From Peptococcaceae bacterium UBA4068 (GTDB lineage Bacteria > Bacillota > Dehalobacteriia > UBA4068): a DNA stretch of 64,000 bases. Below, piece by piece: positions 11,225 to 19,789 of this stretch (position 1 is the first letter of the stretch; each line of letters opens with the position of its first letter). Location: assembly GCA_002382665.1 (NCBI GenBank), contig DFZA01000009.1, positions 248,001 to 312,000 on the forward strand, written 5' to 3'. Made by a program: the position numbers and the translations under genes. The notes under the pieces are model-generated. The model worked only from the letters and a program-made list of their open reading frames with translations. It had not been told where the DNA came from and made no database searches.

Positions 11225-11854
11225 TTACTGGTTTTGCATCAGGTGTTTACAGAGATCAACCGCAGAAGCAGCATCCTCAGAATAACCATCAGCATTAATC
11301 TCTACTGCGTAATCGGCGGTAACCGGCGCACCACCGATGATAATTTTCACCTGTTGGCGGTAATCGGCATCATTAAAGGCCTTGATCGTTGCGTCCATGT
11401 TAATCATAGTCGTTGTTAGCAATGCCGACAGGGCAATAATATCGCAATTATTAGCTTTGGCTTCGCTGACAAATCTCTCAGGTGACACATCGTTGCCGAG
11501 ATCAATTACTTTAAAGCCGTTATTGGCTAATAATAAGGCTACCAGGTTTTTGCCAATATCATGCAAATCACCTTTTACAGTACCGATAATTATAGTACCG
11601 AGACTGGCGCGTTCTTCTTTAAGTAAAGGTTTAAGCTGTTCTATTACCATTGTCACCGTATGCGCCGACATCATAACTTCCGGTACAAATATTTCGTTTT
11701 CTTTAAAGAGGCGGCCCACCTCGCCCATGGCCACGATCAACCCCTGGTCGATAACCTGCAATGGATCTACGCCATTATCAGTCAGTAATTTTGCTTCCGC
11801 AGCCGCCATTTCCGTATCGCCGCTCAATACAGCCGCAATGATTTTGTCATACAT
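11225..11854 (-). CDS. Corrinoid (cobalamin-binding) protein, methyl carrier
   Basis: A 209-residue two-domain protein: an N-terminal four-helix cap (about residues 1-85) and a B12-binding Rossmann domain (about 88-209). The Rossmann domain has the base-off/His-on signature DLHDIGKNL and the GGAPVTADYA segment. This is the MtaC/DhbC/MtbC type of methyl-carrying corrinoid protein. It would be methylated by a substrate methyltransferase and demethylated to tetrahydrofolate by the product of the next gene. The start has GGGAGAAA upstream. It follows rnhA by 20 bp. Confidence 0.88.
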   Translation of the reverse strand: MYDKIIAAVLSGDTEMAAAEAKLLTDNGVDPLQVIDQGLIVAMGEVGRLFKENEIFVPEVMMSAHTVTMVIEQLKPLLKEERASLGTIIIGTVKGDLHDIGKNLVALLLANNGFKVIDLGNDVSPERFVSEAKANNCDIIALSALLTTTMINMDATIKAFNDADYRQQVKIIIGGAPVTADYAVEINADGYSEDAASAVDLCKHLMQNQ

Positions 11855-11874
11855 GATAATTTCTCCCTGTCAAT

Positions 11875-12312
11875 TTATTTTGATTGTTCAATAGCCGATC
11901 GAGCTAAAGCATCACATCTTTCGTTGAGCTCGTCACCGGCATGACCTTTAAGTTTTCGCCATTCAACGCGATGCATTCGGCATAGTTCCAATAACCGCTG
12001 CCAAAGATCCTGGTTTTCCACCGCCGTCTTTTTACTGGTTAACCAACCGTTGCGTTGCCAATTATCCAACCAATGTTGATTAAAAGCATTGACCAGATAA
12101 GCACTGTCGCTGTAACATACCACCTCGCACCGCTCTTTTAAGGCCGACAAAGCATTTACCGCCGCTGTCATCTCCATGCGCTGATTGGTAGTATCACGTT
12201 CACCGCCGCTAAGCTCCTTCATGGTATTGCCATAAATTAGCACCGTGCCCCAGCCTCCGGGCCCGGGATTTCCGGAACAAGCGCCGTCGGTATAAATAAT
12301 CACCTGTTTCAA
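11875..12312 (-). CDS. rnhA: Ribonuclease HI
   Basis: RNase HI cleaves the RNA strand of RNA-DNA hybrids. The 145-residue protein has the four catalytic acidic residues in their usual settings: IYTDGACSGNPGPGGWG (Asp9), QRMEMTAA (Glu), CYSDSAYL (Asp) and a final Asp in NERCDALA. The start codon is TTG at 12312, supported by GAGGAG 7 nt upstream. It is divergent from the signal peptidase gene. Confidence 0.95.
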   Translation of the reverse strand: MKQVIIYTDGACSGNPGPGGWGTVLIYGNTMKELSGGERDTTNQRMEMTAAVNALSALKERCEVVCYSDSAYLVNAFNQHWLDNWQRNGWLTSKKTAVENQDLWQRLLELCRMHRVEWRKLKGHAGDELNERCDALARSAIEQSK

Positions 12313-12394
12313 TATTATCTCCTCATTTATATGGATTGATTAGTAATATTTTACCATCTCAAACGATTTCCCTGCATAATGGTAAAAATTTTGC

Positions 12395-12423
12395 TTTATT
12401 CTATGAATGTATAGTGATATAAT
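12395..12423 (+). promoter_or_regulatory. Extended -10 promoter for the signal peptidase gene
   Basis: The sequence TGATATAAT at 12415-12423 is a perfect -10 hexamer with an upstream TG (extended -10). A poor -35 (TTTATT) lies 17 bp upstream. It is 53 bp before the chosen TTG start. Predicted by eye only. Confidence 0.5.
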
Positions 12424-12475
12424 ACAAAAATAGATTTATATTCGCTTATTTTAACCTGAAAGCAAGGTGATATCC

Positions 12476-13966
12476 TTGGATAACGGAAATAACTCAAACA
12501 ATAATACTAAAGCTTCAGAATCTTTGCTGGATATCGTTAACCGTACGCTCAATACCAGTACAACCAAACAAGAACAACAAGTTCAGCAACCGGCTGCCGA
12601 AGCCGACATGGGTAATACGGTAGATCAAAGCCAACAACCTGAAAACAATATTCAACCGCAGCAGGAAGAAAAACAGGAAATATCTCTATTTAATGAGCAA
12701 TCGCCTGATTCTTTGCTCAGATGGGCCGACGAAGCACGCGTTAAAGCACATAATGCTGCTATTGCGGCACAAAATGCCACTATGGCGGCAAACTCGATTA
12801 ATGCTTCCAAACTACCGGCCGATCAGGAGGCTGCCGAGCGAATTCGCAATGCTACTATCGCTACATCGCAAAACGCGCTGGAGGCAATACAAGCGGCAAT
12901 CAAAGCTCAACAAAGTGCCATTGACGCTACGACTGTGGCAACGGAACAGTCGCAGGTACAGTTGGATCGTGCCCAGAACGCGCTCAAACAAATGGATGGC
13001 GAAATCAACGAACTGGTCAGCGCCGCGGAACAAGCAAGTCAAAACGCCCTCGAACTTCATCAGAAGTTAATTGAGGTCAAGACCGATGCCGATAACGAAC
13101 AATTTAAGGCAAGCGATTATACAGACCGTGCCGAAGCACTGCGTGATAATCGCTTTGAAATAGCTGATGCTGTTGAACAAGCCCAACTGAATTTGGACTT
13201 CGTTCGCCAAAGAGCATTAGAAACTCATAATGAATATCAAATCATGCTTTCTTTAGCGGAACAAACCATTATTAATATTAGCAATATAACGGGCGTCCCC
13301 ATGCTGGAAAGCGATCAAGAACGTCTTACTGAACCGACAGTATCCGTACCCCCGGAAAGCATGACTAAAAAACAGGAACCCAATATCCGCTCCATTTTTG
13401 ATGATGATAAAGTTAAAGAAAAAGAAAAATATTATAAAAATAAAAAATCAACAAAATCAACTTTTTGGGACTATTGTAAAATCATACTGCTGGCATTGCT
13501 GATTGCCGTTGTCCTGAGGACTTTCGTGTTTGAAGTAACCCGCGTTGACGGCCTTTCAATGTATAATACGCTTAATAACAAAGATGACCTGATTACTCTT
13601 AAGATTTCCTACTTGGTAGGAACACCTAAGTATAGTGATATAGTGGTTCTGGACGCTCCCGATGTTGCCAATAAATATTATATTAAACGTGTAATCGGCA
13701 TGCCTAACGACCATCTGATTATCAAGGATAATCAGGTCTTTATTAACGGCAAACTGCTTAACGAGTCTTCCTATATCGGCAATGAGGTAACAGAGGGCGA
13801 TATCAATATGGTAATTCCCGATGGTTATTATTTCGTGATGGGTGATAACCGTGAAGAAAGCCGTGATAGCCGCTCCGCCAGCGTAGGAGTCATTGCCAAA
13901 GAGCATATTATAGGTAAAGCAGTATTTCGCATCTATCCTTTCAATGATTTTGGTCTACTCGATTAG
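12476..13966 (+). CDS. lepB: Signal peptidase I with a ~330-residue N-terminal extension
   Basis: The C-terminal 165 residues are a type I signal peptidase, which removes signal peptides of exported proteins at the membrane. They have a transmembrane helix (IILLALLIAVVLRTFVF), the catalytic Ser361 in DGLSMYNTL, the catalytic Lys404 in YYIKRVIGMPND and the late box GDNREESRDS. The first ~330 residues are unusual: Gln/Asn-rich, then Ala-rich heptad-like helices probably forming a coiled coil, then a Lys-rich stretch before the membrane helix. Ordinary LepB proteins are 170-200 residues. The TTG at 12476 is preferred because AAGGTGAT lies 7 nt upstream. The alternative GTG at 12467 overlaps that site. 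Confidence 0.9.
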   Translation: MDNGNNSNNNTKASESLLDIVNRTLNTSTTKQEQQVQQPAAEADMGNTVDQSQQPENNIQPQQEEKQEISLFNEQSPDSLLRWADEARVKAHNAAIAAQNATMAANSINASKLPADQEAAERIRNATIATSQNALEAIQAAIKAQQSAIDATTVATEQSQVQLDRAQNALKQMDGEINELVSAAEQASQNALELHQKLIEVKTDADNEQFKASDYTDRAEALRDNRFEIADAVEQAQLNLDFVRQRALETHNEYQIMLSLAEQTIINISNITGVPMLESDQERLTEPTVSVPPESMTKKQEPNIRSIFDDDKVKEKEKYYKNKKSTKSTFWDYCKIILLALLIAVVLRTFVFEVTRVDGLSMYNTLNNKDDLITLKISYLVGTPKYSDIVVLDAPDVANKYYIKRVIGMPNDHLIIKDNQVFINGKLLNESSYIGNEVTEGDINMVIPDGYYFVMGDNREESRDSRSASVGVIAKEHIIGKAVFRIYPFNDFGLLD

Positions 13967-13977
13967 TATTTGTTATC

Positions 13978-14012
13978 AAAGCTGCTTTCCAGATCTGGAA
14001 AGCAGCTTTTTT
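13978..14012 (+). terminator. Rho-independent terminator after the signal peptidase gene
   Basis: A 13-bp stem (AAAGCTGCTTTCC with GGAAAGCAGCTTT) closes on AGATCT and is followed by a T run. It begins 12 bp after the stop codon. Confidence 0.92.
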
Positions 14013-14113
14013 AGTTTCAAAACTAAAATCCAACCTTCTAAATTGCAATTAGCCAGGTCGGAAAATTAAGCTTTTATAATAGAACAAAAGAGGCAAACTA
14101 TTTGATAAAAAGC

Positions 14114-14142
14114 TTGCACTCCCGTTATGATGCTGATACAAT
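14114..14142 (+). promoter_or_regulatory. Sigma-A type promoter for ilvC
   Basis: TTGCAC and TACAAT are separated by 17 bp and lie about 78 bp upstream of the ilvC ATG. I found no T-box or leader-peptide attenuator in the 250-bp gap. The untranslated leader is AT-rich without strong hairpins. Confidence 0.55.
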
Positions 14143-14219
14143 AGAGCGGTAAACATTTTTTTAGCTTATTATTATTGTTTATTTTTTACCAATTATATAT
14201 GTTTTGGAGGTATAGTATT

Positions 14220-15218
14220 ATGGCAAAGATGTATTATGATAACGATGCAAATCTCGCATTTCTTGAAGGCAAAAAAATAGCCATCATCGGTTACGGCTCT
14301 CAAGGACATGCCCAATCACAAAACTTGCGTGACAGCGGACTAAACGTGCGGGTTGCAGAAAAGTTCGGATCACCTAATTATTATAAAGCAAAGGAAGACG
14401 GCTGGGATGTAATGGAAACAGCCGATGCCGCCGAATGGGCTGATTTTATTCAGATTTTGCTACCTGATGAATTGCAGGCCAAAATTTATAAAAGCGATAT
14501 TCTTCCCCATCTCAAACCCGGCAATATCCTCGGTTTTTCTCATGGTTTCAATATTCATTTCGGTCAGATTGTGCCTCCGGCAGATATTGATGTAATCATG
14601 GCTGCCCCCAAAGGACCGGGTCATCTTGTCCGCCGCGTCTATACGCAAGGCGGTGGCGTACCGGCGCTGATTGCAGTTTTCCAAAATGCTTCCGGCAACG
14701 CTTTTGATTTGGCTCTCGCCTATACCAAAGGTATCGGCGCTACCCGTGCCGGTGTTCTTGAAACCACCTTCAAAGAAGAAACCGAAACCGACCTCTTCGG
14801 TGAACAAGCCGTATTATGCGGCGGCGTTTCCCATCTGATCATGGCCGGATTTGAAACATTGGTCAATGCTGGTTATCAGCCGGAAATAGCCTATTTTGAA
14901 TGCTTACATGAGATGAAACTGATCGTCGACTTAATCCATGAAAACGGCATCAGCATGATGCGCTACTCGGTCAGCGATACCGCCGAATGGGGCGATATCA
15001 ACATCGGTCCGCGCATCATCAATGATGATACTAAAGCGGAAATGGTCAAAGTCTTAAAAGAGATCCAAAACGGTCAATTTGCCAAAAATTGGCTGTTGGA
15101 AAATCAAGCGGGACGTCCGGAATATAATGCCCGCACAAAAGCAGGCCGTGAACATCAGATAGAAGTCGTCGGCAAAGAATTGCGTTCGATGATGAGCTGG
15201 CTGCAAGAAAAGAAATAG
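14220..15218 (+). CDS. ilvC: Ketol-acid reductoisomerase
   Basis: IlvC catalyses the second common step of valine, leucine and isoleucine synthesis, using NADPH and Mg2+. The 332-residue protein is a class I enzyme. It has the nucleotide-binding motif [14 protein letters not shown] near residue 22, the metal-binding segment KGPGHLVRR and a C-terminal knotted domain with [14 protein letters not shown] set the start at 14220, where GGAGG lies about 10 nt upstream. The longer open frame starting 45 bp earlier adds residues foreign to the family. It stands alone between two terminators, away from other ilv/leu genes. Confidence 0.97.
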   Translation: MAKMYYDNDANLAFLEGKKIAIIGYGSQGHAQSQNLRDSGLNVRVAEKFGSPNYYKAKEDGWDVMETADAAEWADFIQILLPDELQAKIYKSDILPHLKPGNILGFSHGFNIHFGQIVPPADIDVIMAAPKGPGHLVRRVYTQGGGVPALIAVFQNASGNAFDLALAYTKGIGATRAGVLETTFKEETETDLFGEQAVLCGGVSHLIMAGFETLVNAGYQPEIAYFECLHEMKLIVDLIHENGISMMRYSVSDTAEWGDINIGPRIINDDTKAEMVKVLKEIQNGQFAKNWLLENQAGRPEYNARTKAGREHQIEVVGKELRSMMSWLQEKK

Positions 15219-15241
15219 GATTATTCAAATATATAAACAAA

Positions 15242-15278
15242 AATGACGGTAAGCCAAACAGCTAACCGTCATTTTTTA
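15242..15278 (+). terminator. Rho-independent terminator after ilvC
   Basis: The stem AATGACGGT with ACCGTCATT encloses a 14-nt loop and is followed by TTTTTATT. It lies about 24 bp after the ilvC stop. Confidence 0.88.
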
Positions 15279-15369
15279 TTATCAAAAAAGAATATATCTT
15301 TTCATCATCGGCTTATTGCTAAAAACCATTTAAAACCCCTTCTAAAGCTAACCCATTGTACTTCGTCGA

Positions 15370-16281
15370 TTAAATTTTAATTGAACCGATAATATCTCTG
15401 ATGCTATTTATGCCACGTTGATCTAACCAACTGTTTAGCTCAGTTATAATTTGCGGGGCGGCCAAAGGATTATGGAAATTGACCGATCCTATTTCGAAAG
15501 CGGTCGCGCCGGCAATCATAAATTCCAAAGCGTCCGCGGCGGTGCAAATGCCGCCGATACCAATAACAGGGATAGATACTGTCTGAGCAACCTGATAAAC
15601 CATCCTTAAGGCAATTGGTTTGATCGCCGGACCGGAAAGGCCGCCCAGAACATTGGCCAGTAACGGCCGATGGCTTTCAATATCGATCGCCATGCCCAGA
15701 AAAGTATTGACAAGCGATACCGCGTCAGCCCCTGCTTCCTCAACAGCAGCGGCAATAGCGCAGATATCGGTAACATTGGGCGAAAGCTTAACAATCAGCG
15801 GCAGACTCGTCTGCCGTCGCACCGCCTTGACAATCGTAGCAGCCGCCGCGCAGTCAACACCAAACGCCATACCTCCCTGCTTTACATTAGGACAGGAAAT
15901 ATTTAGTTCCAATGCGGCAATACCTGCTACTCCATCAAGTTTGGCGGCAACAGCCTGATAATCGTCACAGCTATGCCCCGCAATATTGATGATAATAGCT
16001 GTATCAAATTGACTCAAGAATGGAATTTCCTCGTCTATCACCTTTCCCACACCAGGGTTTTGTAATCCGACACTGTTGAGCATACCGGCGGTTGTTTCCG
16101 CAATCCGCGGCGGGGAGTTGCCAAGACGGGGTTCTAGAGTTGTTCCTTTAACGCAAATGCCGCCAAGAAGCGATAAATCATAAATATCGGCAAATTCACG
16201 GCCATAACCAAAAGTGCCGGAAGCTGTCAGCAACGGATTTTTTAAAGCTATTTTACCGAGATTAACACGTAAATCGGCCAT
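15370..16281 (-). CDS. pyrD: Dihydroorotate dehydrogenase B, catalytic subunit (class 1B)
   Basis: This FMN-containing subunit oxidises dihydroorotate to orotate in pyrimidine synthesis and passes electrons to PyrK. The 303-residue protein has the class 1 active-site base cysteine in NISCPNVKQGG, the substrate-site GLQNPG and the FMN phosphate site GIGGICTA. Its start overlaps the pyrK stop (TAATG), which fixes it as the NAD-dependent PyrDB form. The rest of the pyr operon is not in the window. Confidence 0.96.
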   Translation of the reverse strand: MADLRVNLGKIALKNPLLTASGTFGYGREFADIYDLSLLGGICVKGTTLEPRLGNSPPRIAETTAGMLNSVGLQNPGVGKVIDEEIPFLSQFDTAIIINIAGHSCDDYQAVAAKLDGVAGIAALELNISCPNVKQGGMAFGVDCAAAATIVKAVRRQTSLPLIVKLSPNVTDICAIAAAVEEAGADAVSLVNTFLGMAIDIESHRPLLANVLGGLSGPAIKPIALRMVYQVAQTVSIPVIGIGGICTAADALEFMIAGATAFEIGSVNFHNPLAAPQIITELNSWLDQRGINSIRDIIGSIKI

Positions 16282-17054
16282 TATAGCTCAACCTCCTTAC
16301 TGTTGAATACCGGACCGTCATGACAAACCCGCCGGTAGTTAATATTTCCATCCGCGTCTTTAGCGCTGCAAACACAGCCCATACAAGTACCGAGTCCGCA
16401 ACCCATTTTTTCCTCCAGTGAAAGTTGACACGGTAAATTGTTTTGTTCCGTCCATTGTTGAACCGCTTTAAGCATAGCGCGAGGACCGCAAGCATAAACC
16501 GTATCGTAATTTGGCTGAACCGGAAAGATACCGCTAACCAAACCGCAAGTGCCAAAACTTCCGTCATCGGTTGCAACTGATACCTCAGCAAAAGCAGAAA
16601 ACTCGTCCAGACAAAACAGCTCGTCTTTTGACGCCGCACCGATTAATATATCAATTTTAGTATTTTCAGCAGATAAATCAATCGCCAATGGCAAGAGAGA
16701 GGCGACACCGCTGCCGCCGCCAATCAACAGCGCCCTGCGGCAATTTTGTTCAATCTGCCAACCATAACCAAGCGGACCCAAAATATCTATTTTTTCACCT
16801 TCGCCAATTTGACTGATCGCTTTGGTGCCGTTGGCATGAATTTTGTAGATGATGCGAATCGATCCGCCTTGGCGGTCAATCCGGTTGAGGCTCATTGGAC
16901 GTTTAAGAAAAATTTCCAATCCTTTTGACGGCGTCACCATCACAAACTGACCAGGCTGCGCCGCCGCCGCAATCTGCGGTACAATTATATCAAGGCACCA
17001 ATAGTGCGGCAATATTTGATGGTTAGCTAGTATTCGACCTTGTTCTATTATCAT
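16281..17054 (-). CDS. pyrK: Dihydroorotate dehydrogenase electron transfer subunit PyrK
   Basis: PyrK carries FAD and a [2Fe-2S] cluster and links PyrD to NAD+. In the 257-residue protein I see the FAD site RPMSLNRI, the NAD-binding glycine motif LIGGGSGVASLLPLA, and the cluster ligands in CGLGTCMGCVC plus a later CHDGPVF. The start at 17054 follows GGAGGG with 9-nt spacing. An in-frame start 48 bp further up would overlap the ppx gene and lacks a site. It is translationally coupled to pyrD. Confidence 0.95.
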   Translation of the reverse strand: MIIEQGRILANHQILPHYWCLDIIVPQIAAAAQPGQFVMVTPSKGLEIFLKRPMSLNRIDRQGGSIRIIYKIHANGTKAISQIGEGEKIDILGPLGYGWQIEQNCRRALLIGGGSGVASLLPLAIDLSAENTKIDILIGAASKDELFCLDEFSAFAEVSVATDDGSFGTCGLVSGIFPVQPNYDTVYACGPRAMLKAVQQWTEQNNLPCQLSLEEKMGCGLGTCMGCVCSAKDADGNINYRRVCHDGPVFNSKEVEL

Positions 17055-17086
17055 AAAAAATAGCCCTCCAAGTAATCTGTGATATC

Positions 17087-17950
17087 CTACTCTGATTGCC
17101 AAATAACGCCTTCGAGTAATCCGCCGGCGCCTACTTTTATCGTCGCAAGCGATAGCAATTTCATCAGGGAAATCAATATCAACAATCCTTCAACTATGAT
17201 CTCGCCACGCTCAGATAATAAAGGCGAAAAACTACAGCGTTGTTCAATGTTCAGCAGCATTAACCTGTCCAGTAGCATTTCGACATCATAATAATGCAGC
17301 TGACTACCCTCGATGCTCGCGCGACTGTACTCTTTTAAACCTTTGATAAGCGCTGCCGCGGTAGTAATAGTACCGCCCACGCCTACCGCCTGCCAATCTC
17401 TGTTATCAATACAAACGCTATCGCCAATACGCGCAAAAATTTCCTCTTCGTTCCAGTTATTGACAGCCGCCCGCCCCGCCCCCATTTTTATGCTGACCGC
17501 AGCAATATGATTATCATTTTTGTAAATCAGTTCGGTGCTACCGCCGCCAATATCTATCACCATTACGTCATCATTAATACCGGCTAAATTACCGGCCAAG
17601 GCTCCGCAGGCTGACAATTCAGCTTCGCGTACCCCGTCAATAACTTCTACTTTGTAACAGCAAACATTGCTGACAATGTCAAGAAATTCCTGCCGGTTAA
17701 CAGCTTCGCGAACAGCTGCCGTTGCAACAATATCAATATCTTTAACACCGGCCCTTTTAGCTATAGCAAGGTACTCTTTTAATACTGCAACAGTATCGGC
17801 AATCGCTGCTGCTGCTAGTATTCCGTCACTGTTGCCGCCTAAACGGGTAGTACACAAATATGAGTTATCGCGTTTAAGGCTGCCATTACTTACTTCAGCG
17901 ATTAACATTTGCACAGTATTCGAACCGATATCAATAGCCGCTTTTTTCAT
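17087..17950 (-). CDS. Ppx/GppA-family phosphatase
   Basis: A 287-residue member of the ASKHA ATPase-like Ppx/GppA family, which hydrolyses polyphosphate or (p)ppGpp. Seen: the first phosphate loop AIDIGSNTVQMLIAE at the N-terminus, VATAAVREAVNR, and the second phosphate loop VIDIGGGSTELIY near residue 130. It is a short single-module form without the HD-type C-terminal domain of E. coli Ppx. GAGGAAAT lies 5-8 nt before the ATG at 17950. It precedes pyrK by 32 bp. Which substrate it prefers cannot be told. Confidence 0.88.
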   Translation of the reverse strand: MKKAAIDIGSNTVQMLIAEVSNGSLKRDNSYLCTTRLGGNSDGILAAAAIADTVAVLKEYLAIAKRAGVKDIDIVATAAVREAVNRQEFLDIVSNVCCYKVEVIDGVREAELSACGALAGNLAGINDDVMVIDIGGGSTELIYKNDNHIAAVSIKMGAGRAAVNNWNEEEIFARIGDSVCIDNRDWQAVGVGGTITTAAALIKGLKEYSRASIEGSQLHYYDVEMLLDRLMLLNIEQRCSFSPLLSERGEIIVEGLLILISLMKLLSLATIKVGAGGLLEGVIWQSE

Positions 17951-18035
17951 TATTATATTTCCTCGCAAAACAACGCGAAATATATTCAACAACAGTCTGT
18001 CGATATTTTCTATATCATAACATAACAACCGTTGA

Positions 18036-18063
18036 AAAAAAAGCACCCCATAGGGTGCTTTTT
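18036..18063 (-). terminator. Terminator after the S1-domain gene
   Basis: An 8-bp stem (AAGCACCC with GGGTGCTT) closes on CATA, with an A run on one side and a T run on the other, so it can act on both strands. It directly abuts the stop of the S1-domain gene and separates it from ppx. Confidence 0.85.
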
Positions 18064-18064
18064 A

Positions 18065-18454
18065 TTATCTGCCTTTTTTGCCCTCCTGATGTTTTTTGAG
18101 CGCAACCAATTTCTCATCGCTGTCCTTCATAAAACGTGCCAGTTTATCCTCAAAAGCACCGGAACGCGGCGATTCGCTATCAAATACTACCATCGGCGGT
18201 TGTTTTTCCTTTGGTTTTGGTAATATTGCTTGTTTAATCGAAAGACCTATCTTACCGTTTTCTTCAATACTTAGTACTTTGACCTTTATATTATCTCCGA
18301 CTTTAAGATAATCGTTAACATCCTTTACATAAGCGTCAGCGACTTCAGAAATATGAACCAATCCAACTTTTGCATTCTCAATCTCTACAAAAGCGCCGAA
18401 TTTGGTTATACCCGTGACTTTGCCGTCAACAATGCTGCCGACAGTTATTGCCAT
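18065..18454 (-). CDS. S1 RNA-binding domain protein (YabR/GSP13-like)
   Basis: A 129-residue protein with one S1 domain at residues 3-72 (VGSIVDGKVTGITKFGAFVE to KIGLSIKQA) and a charged Lys/Glu-rich tail. It sits downstream of divIC exactly as yabR does in Bacillus, next to the yabP-yabQ genes. Members associate with ribosomes or RNA under stress; this is family knowledge, not shown here. The start at 18454 (MAITVGS) is chosen over an upstream one that adds an unrelated segment. AAAGG lies about 12 nt upstream. Confidence 0.88.
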   Translation of the reverse strand: MAITVGSIVDGKVTGITKFGAFVEIENAKVGLVHISEVADAYVKDVNDYLKVGDNIKVKVLSIEENGKIGLSIKQAILPKPKEKQPPMVVFDSESPRSGAFEDKLARFMKDSDEKLVALKKHQEGKKGR

Positions 18455-18525
18455 ATTATGTATACCTTTCCCGAATAATATAAAACAATTATAAATTTTC
18501 AAACGCTTATTGTCAATTATTAATA

Positions 18526-18563
18526 TTAAAAAAAAGAGCCTATCATTGACTGAATTGGCTCTT
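18526..18563 (-). terminator. Terminator after divIC
   Basis: Read on minus, AAGAGCC and GGCTCTT pair around a 16-nt loop and are followed by eight T residues. It starts 8 bp after the divIC stop. It therefore separates divIC from the S1-domain gene. Confidence 0.75.
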
Positions 18564-18570
18564 ATAAATA

Positions 18571-18954
18571 TTAATGTACTATTTGGCTATCATCGCCGCT
18601 CTTATTCACAGTCGGAACATCGCTGTTTTTAGCTATTGCCACCAGAACTTCACCCTTCTTGACCATACCAAGTTCCTCTCGTGCAATTTTTTCGATATAA
18701 GAGTCGTTAGAAAGCAACTTCTTTTGCTCCTGCAATTGATCGTAATCGGCTTGCGCTTCGGCAAGCTGATCTTTATAACTATCTACTTCTTTTAGTATTG
18801 AATTATATCTATATAATTGCTGGCAGATTTGCACGATGGCAAAGACTGCGACAAAACAAATCAGCAATTTAAACCAGCGCATACCATTATTTGCCACCAT
18901 TTTTGTGACCGGTTTTTTAGTGCCAGTATTTCTTTTTTGCTTACTGCTCGCCAT
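18571..18954 (-). CDS. divIC: Septum formation initiator, FtsB/DivIC family
   Basis: A 127-residue single-pass membrane protein of the divisome FtsB/DivIC/FtsL group. It has a basic cytoplasmic N-terminus (about residues 1-25), one transmembrane helix (WFKLLICFVAVFAIVQICQ), an extracytoplasmic coiled coil (residues 50-85) and the family-typical end of the coil, EKIAREELGMVKKGE. GGAGG lies 6 nt before the ATG at 18954. The gene overlaps the small HTH gene by 14 bp. The yabP-yabQ-divIC order is conserved in spore-forming Firmicutes, which supports the name DivIC. Confidence 0.88.
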   Translation of the reverse strand: MASSKQKRNTGTKKPVTKMVANNGMRWFKLLICFVAVFAIVQICQQLYRYNSILKEVDSYKDQLAEAQADYDQLQEQKKLLSNDSYIEKIAREELGMVKKGEVLVAIAKNSDVPTVNKSGDDSQIVH

Positions 18955-19183
18955 CATTATCCTCCGTCTCATCGGTCTCTATCAAACCCAAAGCGTCACC
19001 TTCAATAACAATTACTGTTTCATAACCTTTGGCGCGAGCCCTTTGGTAAAGGGTGGCAACCGAGCTTTCAGACATTTTTAATCGCAAGGCAATTTGCTTT
19101 GCACCAACGCCCGTCTCTTTTAGTGTAACCACTTGCTTTTCGCGAAAGCTGAGTTTTTGAGCGCCGCGAATCTCAATATGCAT
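18941..19183 (-). CDS. Small helix-turn-helix protein (sigma region 4 / LuxR-like)
   Basis: An 80-residue protein. Residues 10-50 (LSFREKQVVTLKETGVGAKQ, then IALRLKMSESSVATLYQRAR) form a helix-turn-helix of the sigma-70 region 4 or GerE type. The rest is an acidic tail. It has no sigma region 2, so it is not a complete sigma factor. It lies between yabQ and divIC, overlapping divIC by 14 bp, so it is probably co-translated. GGTGGA lies upstream of the ATG at 19183. The function is unknown. DNA binding is an inference from the fold. Confidence 0.72.
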   Translation of the reverse strand: MHIEIRGAQKLSFREKQVVTLKETGVGAKQIALRLKMSESSVATLYQRARAKGYETVIVIEGDALGLIETDETEDNDGEQ

Positions 19184-19265
19184 ACCGATTCCACCCACAA
19201 AAAATAAGTTATCTACATTATATCAACATATTGTGGACAAATCAACTACAAATTTATAATTGCAA

Positions 19266-19784
19266 TTATTTTTTTATTCTTTTTTCCAGCGGTACGATTA
19301 CCGCCTTAAGAAAATTCAATCTTATTTTATAAACAAATGATTTAGAAATAAAATCTGCACGTTCTTTTGACCGCCAAATGGCAAAAGCCGGGCGGTCAAA
19401 TATAACTTCCCAGTTATTTCCTTCTGAGGTTTTCTTTTGCTTATTTTTTTCATGTTTCTGGCTCCCGACTGGTCTTTTCTCGCGATGATGAACGACATAC
19501 CAATGCAATATATGTTGCCGAACCGTTACCCTATAGATAACAGCCCCAACCAATATATATATAAATACCGAAGCACGCAGCCCCTGAGATATTATCAACA
19601 GCCAAAAGCTGACAGCGGCCGCAAACGATGTCAGCCACCAGCAAATATCAGCAAGAGCTTTTGTAATCAGGCGGCTCAGGCGGCGGCGCAGCAGCAAACA
19701 ATAGCCATCATAATAGAAGGCCAATACCGCGCCGATCAAAAATGATGCTCCGGTCAGTTGTAATTGTTGCGATAATAATGACAT
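19266..19784 (-). CDS. yabQ: Spore cortex biosynthesis protein YabQ
   Basis: YabQ is a membrane protein of the outer forespore membrane needed for spore cortex formation in Bacillus. The 172-residue protein has the family pattern: an N-terminal helix with GAVLAFYYDGYCLLLRRR, then helices around DICWWLTSFAAAVSFWL and SVFIYILVGAVIYRV, and a basic tail. It lies 5 bp after yabP. The pair is a strong sign that the organism makes, or recently made, endospores. Confidence 0.82.
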   Translation of the reverse strand: MSLLSQQLQLTGASFLIGAVLAFYYDGYCLLLRRRLSRLITKALADICWWLTSFAAAVSFWLLIISQGLRASVFIYILVGAVIYRVTVRQHILHWYVVHHREKRPVGSQKHEKNKQKKTSEGNNWEVIFDRPAFAIWRSKERADFISKSFVYKIRLNFLKAVIVPLEKRIKK

Positions 19785-19789
19785 TGCTA

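Noticed and set aside
14013..14219. T-box or peptide attenuator upstream of ilvC
   Set aside because: No T-box sequence, specifier loop or branched-chain codon run was found. There is only a promoter and an AT-rich leader.
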